A program made the translations under genes and the position numbers. 64,000 bases of DNA from contig NZ_ALJF01000002.1 of NCBI RefSeq assembly GCF_000300855.1, positions 62,001 through 126,000 of the forward strand, given 5' to 3'. Origin of the DNA: Agrobacterium albertimagni AOL15. Lineage in GTDB: Bacteria > Pseudomonadota > Alphaproteobacteria > Rhizobiales > Rhizobiaceae. How positions within the stretch are numbered: position 1 is the first letter of the stretch; each line of letters starts with the position of its first letter. This document shows, piece after piece, positions 59,290 through 64,000 of this stretch. Under the pieces are notes generated by a model that saw only the letters and a program-made list of their open reading frames with translations, was not told the origin of the DNA and made no database searches.

Positions 59290-60194
59290 GGGGTGGCGGC
59301 CTCTGCTTGGCCGCTCTCGTCGCGCTGCCAGGCACCGGTCGTCGGATCAACCGTGCCGGACCATTCCCATTCGGCCGGGCCGGTCATGACGACCTTATCA
59401 TCAGGGCGCCAGTCGATGGTCAGCGTGCCGCGGTTCGGACTCGAAGCGACGGTGATCGTCACCTTGCGCTCGGTGCGGCCGGTGCGCGCGGCGGATACAC
59501 CAGCGGCGCAGGCGGCAGACCCGCAGGCGAGGGTCAGGCCGGCGCCGCGTTCCCAGGTGCGTGTTACCATTGATGTCTTCGAGGTGAGCTGAGCCAGCGT
59601 GATATTGGCCTTTTCCGGGAAGATCGGATGGTTTTCCAGGAGCGGGCCGAAGCGTTCCAGATCATAGGTCATGGGATCGCGATCGACCCAGAAGACCGCA
59701 TGCGGATTGCCCATCGACATGGCCGAGGGCGAATGCAGGATCGGTGCGTCGATCGGGCCGATCTGCAGCTCGATGCGGCTGGTGTCGTGGAATTCTTCTG
59801 AGAGCGGGATCTTGTCCCAGGCAAAGACGGGCTTGCCCATGTCGACGGAGATCGTGCCATCCGCATGTTCGACGGCATTCAGAATGCCGGCGATGGTCTG
59901 GAAGGTGAAGCTCTTGCGGCCGGTTTCACTGGCAAGCGCCTGCACCACGCAGCGGGTGCCATTGCCACAGGCCTGGGCCTTCGAGCCGTCGCAGTTCAGG
60001 ATGTCGATATACGCGTCCGTACCATCCACCTTCGGATCATGGATCGCCATGATCTGGTCGAAAGCGGTCGAGGGGTCGGCGGCGAGCGCGATCGCCGCAG
60101 CCGGCGTGACCCGATCGGTGCGACCGCGCATGTCGACGACCAGGATCTTGTTGCCAAGCCCGTTCATCCTAGCGAATTCGACCCGATCCGACAT
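59286..60194 (-). CDS. dapF: Diaminopimelate epimerase
   Basis: Interconverts LL- and meso-diaminopimelate for lysine and peptidoglycan synthesis. The 302-residue protein has both catalytic thiols, Cys76 in QACGNGTRC and Cys224 in [10 protein letters not shown]. The frame opens seven codons earlier, but the ATG at 60194 with GGAG seven bases upstream gives [16 protein letters not shown] hairpin lies directly upstream of the ribosome binding site. First gene of dapF-mtaB-ftsY-yciB-DUF2585. Confidence 0.95.
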   Translation of the reverse strand: MSDRVEFARMNGLGNKILVVDMRGRTDRVTPAAAIALAADPSTAFDQIMAIHDPKVDGTDAYIDILNCDGSKAQACGNGTRCVVQALASETGRKSFTFQTIAGILNAVEHADGTISVDMGKPVFAWDKIPLSEEFHDTSRIELQIGPIDAPILHSPSAMSMGNPHAVFWVDRDPMTYDLERFGPLLENHPIFPEKANITLAQLTSKTSMVTRTWERGAGLTLACGSAACAAGVSAARTGRTERKVTITVASSPNRGTLTIDWRPDDKVVMTGPAEWEWSGTVDPTTGAWQRDESGQAEAATP

Positions 60195-60208
60195 CGTCAC
60201 TCCAGAAA

Positions 60209-60242
60209 GCTGCATTTTCAGCCTATATGGCGGAAATGCAGC
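60209..60242 (-). promoter_or_regulatory. Inverted repeat before dapF
   Basis: Perfect 9-base arms GCTGCATTT and AAATGCAGC enclose 16 bases that include CATATAGG. It ends six bases before the dapF ribosome binding site. It could be an operator across the promoter or a leader hairpin; distance to the start codon is 15 bases. Confidence 0.4.
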
Positions 60243-60281
60243 GGAATTACCAGTAGAGCGGGCAAAACTGCGCGACCATGG

Positions 60282-60887
60282 TCAACGGCACGGCTCGGTC
60301 ACATCAAGCCATTCCCGGGTTCGCGCCTCGGGATCGGCATTGAGCGTGATGTCGGTGACCACGGCTGCACTGTCGGCACCTGTTGCAAAGACGCCGGGAA
60401 GCCGGTCGGGGCGAAGCCCGCCGATCGCGACCAGGGGTAGGGGGCCGATCTTTTCCTTCCAGGATGTCAGCCGTTCTAGGCCCTGCGGCGCCCAGGGCAT
60501 CTTTTTCAGGATCGTCGGATAGACGGGGCCAAGCGCGATATAGTCAGGCTTGGCGGCCAGCGCCGTTTCGAGTTCGGCCTCGTCATGGGTGGAGAGGCCT
60601 AGTTTCAGGCCCGCATTCCGGATGGCGGCGAGATCCGCCGTTGCCAGATCCTCCTGGCCGAGATGCACGAAGTCGCAGGCCTCGTCGATGGCGATCTGCC
60701 AGAAGTCGTTGACGATGAGCTGGCAGCTATGATCGGCACAGCATTGCCGGGCGCGGCGGATGTGCTGGCGAAGAACGGTGTCATTCGCGTCCTTCATCCG
60801 CAGCTGCACCAGCTTGACGCCCAGCGGCACCAGCCGCTCAATCCAGTCGGCGCTGTCAACGATGAGGTAGAAGGGATCGAGCTTCAT
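60282..60887 (-). CDS. thiE: Thiamine-phosphate synthase ThiE
   Basis: Couples the thiazole and pyrimidine moieties to thiamine phosphate. The 201-residue barrel has VQLRMKD (27-33), [24 protein letters not shown] and [12 protein letters not shown]. It is somewhat divergent at NDFW and in the loop [12 protein letters not shown], as in other rhizobial ThiE. Last gene of thiCOSGE; start overlaps the thiG stop by 4 bases. Confidence 0.9.
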   Translation of the reverse strand: MKLDPFYLIVDSADWIERLVPLGVKLVQLRMKDANDTVLRQHIRRARQCCADHSCQLIVNDFWQIAIDEACDFVHLGQEDLATADLAAIRNAGLKLGLSTHDEAELETALAAKPDYIALGPVYPTILKKMPWAPQGLERLTSWKEKIGPLPLVAIGGLRPDRLPGVFATGADSAAVVTDITLNADPEARTREWLDVTEPCR

Positions 60888-61660
60888 GCGAAGATCCCCT
60901 TTCCGATCACAGGCGTGGATGGCACGGCCATATCACGCGGTTCCAGCATGCCGGCTTGATGGGCGATATGCCCCGCCTCGATGGCCTTGGCAAAACCCTC
61001 TGCCATCGCGGCCGGATCACCGGCCGAGGCAACAGCGGTGTTGAGCAGCACGGCGTCATAGCCGAGCTCCATCACAACAGTCGCATGGGACGGGCGTCCG
61101 ATGCCGGCATCGACGATCAGCGGCACGTCGGGGAATTCCGCCCGCATGGATTTGAGCGCGGCCACGTTCTGCGGCCCCATGGCGCTGCCGATCGGCGCGC
61201 ACCAGGGCATCAGCACCCGGCATCCGGCAGCGAGCAGTTTCTCCCCGACCACCAGATCGTCGGTGGTGTAGGGGAAAACCTCGAAGCCCTCGGTAACCAG
61301 GATCTTTGCCGCTTCCACCAGTTCGAAAACGTCAGGCTGCAGCGTGTCGTGATGGCCGATCACCTCGAGCTTGATCCAGGTGGTGCCAAACACCTCCCGC
61401 GCCATCTTCGCCGTTAGCACCGCCTCGCGCGCGCTGTGGCAGCCTGCCGTGTTGGGCAGAACATGAACACCGAGATCCCGGATCATCTGGAAGAAGGCGC
61501 CGCCCGTCTTGCCGCCCGCGGTTTCCCGGCGAAGGGAAACGGTTACGATCTCGGTCCTCGATCGCCGCACAGCCTCCGCCAGCACTGATGGCGAGGGGTA
61601 GCGGGCTGTGCCGAGCAGGAGGCGCGAGGTGACGGTCTTGCCGTAGAGTTCCAGGGCCAT
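60884..61660 (-). CDS. thiG: Thiazole synthase ThiG
   Basis: Makes the thiazole ring from deoxyxylulose phosphate, dehydroglycine and ThiS thiocarboxylate. The 258-residue protein has the Schiff-base Lys97 in [10 protein letters not shown], the [13 protein letters not shown] loop and the phosphate-binding [11 protein letters not shown]. The frame opens 15 codons upstream, but the ATG at 61660 has GGAGG before it. Adjoins thiS with one base between. Confidence 0.94.
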   Translation of the reverse strand: MALELYGKTVTSRLLLGTARYPSPSVLAEAVRRSRTEIVTVSLRRETAGGKTGGAFFQMIRDLGVHVLPNTAGCHSAREAVLTAKMAREVFGTTWIKLEVIGHHDTLQPDVFELVEAAKILVTEGFEVFPYTTDDLVVGEKLLAAGCRVLMPWCAPIGSAMGPQNVAALKSMRAEFPDVPLIVDAGIGRPSHATVVMELGYDAVLLNTAVASAGDPAAMAEGFAKAIEAGHIAHQAGMLEPRDMAVPSTPVIGKGIFA

Positions 61661-61661
61661 C

Positions 61662-61855
61662 TCAGCCTCCCTGCATGGGCGAAAGGATTTCGATCCGGTC
61701 GCCATCGTTCAGAGGATGGGCGGCTCGCTCCTCGCGGTGAACCAGCTCGCCATTGACGGCGGTTGCCAGCCAGTCGCCTTCGTAGTCCAGCTTCAAGAGC
61801 AGATCGGCGAGGCTTGCCGCCTCCAGCTCCAGGGCGTCTCCATTCACGATGAGCT

Positions 61856-61859
<4 letters not shown>
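61662..61859 (-). CDS. thiS: Sulfur carrier protein ThiS
   Basis: A 65-residue ubiquitin-fold carrier ending in GG, the residue activated to a thiocarboxylate by ThiF. The sequence has [41 protein letters not shown]. Overlaps thiO by 4 bases, and precedes thiG, its acceptor partner. No thiF in the window. Confidence 0.93.

Positions 61860-64000
<2,141 letters not shown>

Overview
The window looks like a piece of the main chromosome of an alphaproteobacterium in the Rhizobiaceae (Rhizobium/Agrobacterium group). Evidence: the gene order hemJ-rho-mnmE-mnmG-rsmG-parA-parB-holA-lptE-leuS; two sequences that each match the parS consensus at 15 of 16 bases beside parAB; the gbpR-chvE-gguABC sugar locus first described in Agrobacterium; a 180-kDa-class NAD-glutamate dehydrogenase; and several small alphaproteobacterial families (TrcR/DUF1013, DUF1674, DUF2794, DUF2585). 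Codon use is GC-rich throughout. I see no insertion sequences, prophage, integrase, CRISPR array, rRNA or tRNA. This is core chromosome, probably close to the replication origin, which in relatives lies near hemE/parAB.

Layout. 1-7.5 kb: heme synthesis (hemJ, cut by the left edge), Rho, tRNA modification (mnmE, mnmG), 16S rRNA methylation (rsmG) and chromosome partitioning (parA, parB), all rightward. 7.5-11.7 kb, leftward: leuS-lptE-holA. 11.9-17.6 kb: PLP homeostasis protein, a propionyl-CoA synthetase, the regulator TrcR (leftward) and acetyl-CoA synthetase. 17.6-18.6 kb, leftward: SDH assembly factor, a secreted nuclease and a small secreted calcium-binding protein. 18.8-24.7 kb, rightward: htpX, rsmB, a heparinase-II/III-like protein and purH. 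24.7-31 kb, leftward: an Atg22-like MFS transporter and the giant glutamate dehydrogenase. 31-36.2 kb: pyridoxal kinase, carbonic anhydrase, lytic transglycosylase, asd, a GNAT acetyltransferase and DUF2794.

36.3-48.2 kb is the most coherent metabolic unit. The LysR regulator GbpR diverges from chvE-gguA-gguB-araD1(gguC)-arabinonate/galactonate dehydratase-sugar dehydrogenase-ketoglutarate semialdehyde dehydrogenase-dgoK-dgoA. Together these can import L-arabinose or D-galactose, oxidise both with one dehydrogenase and one dehydratase, then split into a nonphosphorylated arabinose branch (AraD1 and the aldehyde dehydrogenase, to 2-oxoglutarate) and a De Ley-Doudoroff galactose branch (DgoK, DgoA, to pyruvate and glyceraldehyde 3-phosphate). 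No lactonase is present here. A hairpin with a T-run between chvE and gguA probably sets a higher level of the binding protein than of the transporter.

48.4-64 kb: DUF1223, aconitase (leftward), the cytochrome c maturation genes ccmABCDG (rightward), then a leftward set of DUF2585, yciB, ftsY, mtaB and dapF, and the tightly overlapping thiamine operon thiC-thiO-thiS-thiG-thiE, with thiC cut by the right edge.

I found no clearly new multi-gene system. The best leads are cis-elements (parS sites built into coding sequence, several palindromic operator candidates, an intra-operon attenuator, one candidate small RNA), the dual arabinose/galactose operon logic, the nuclease/excalibur pair and an orphan heparinase-like gene.
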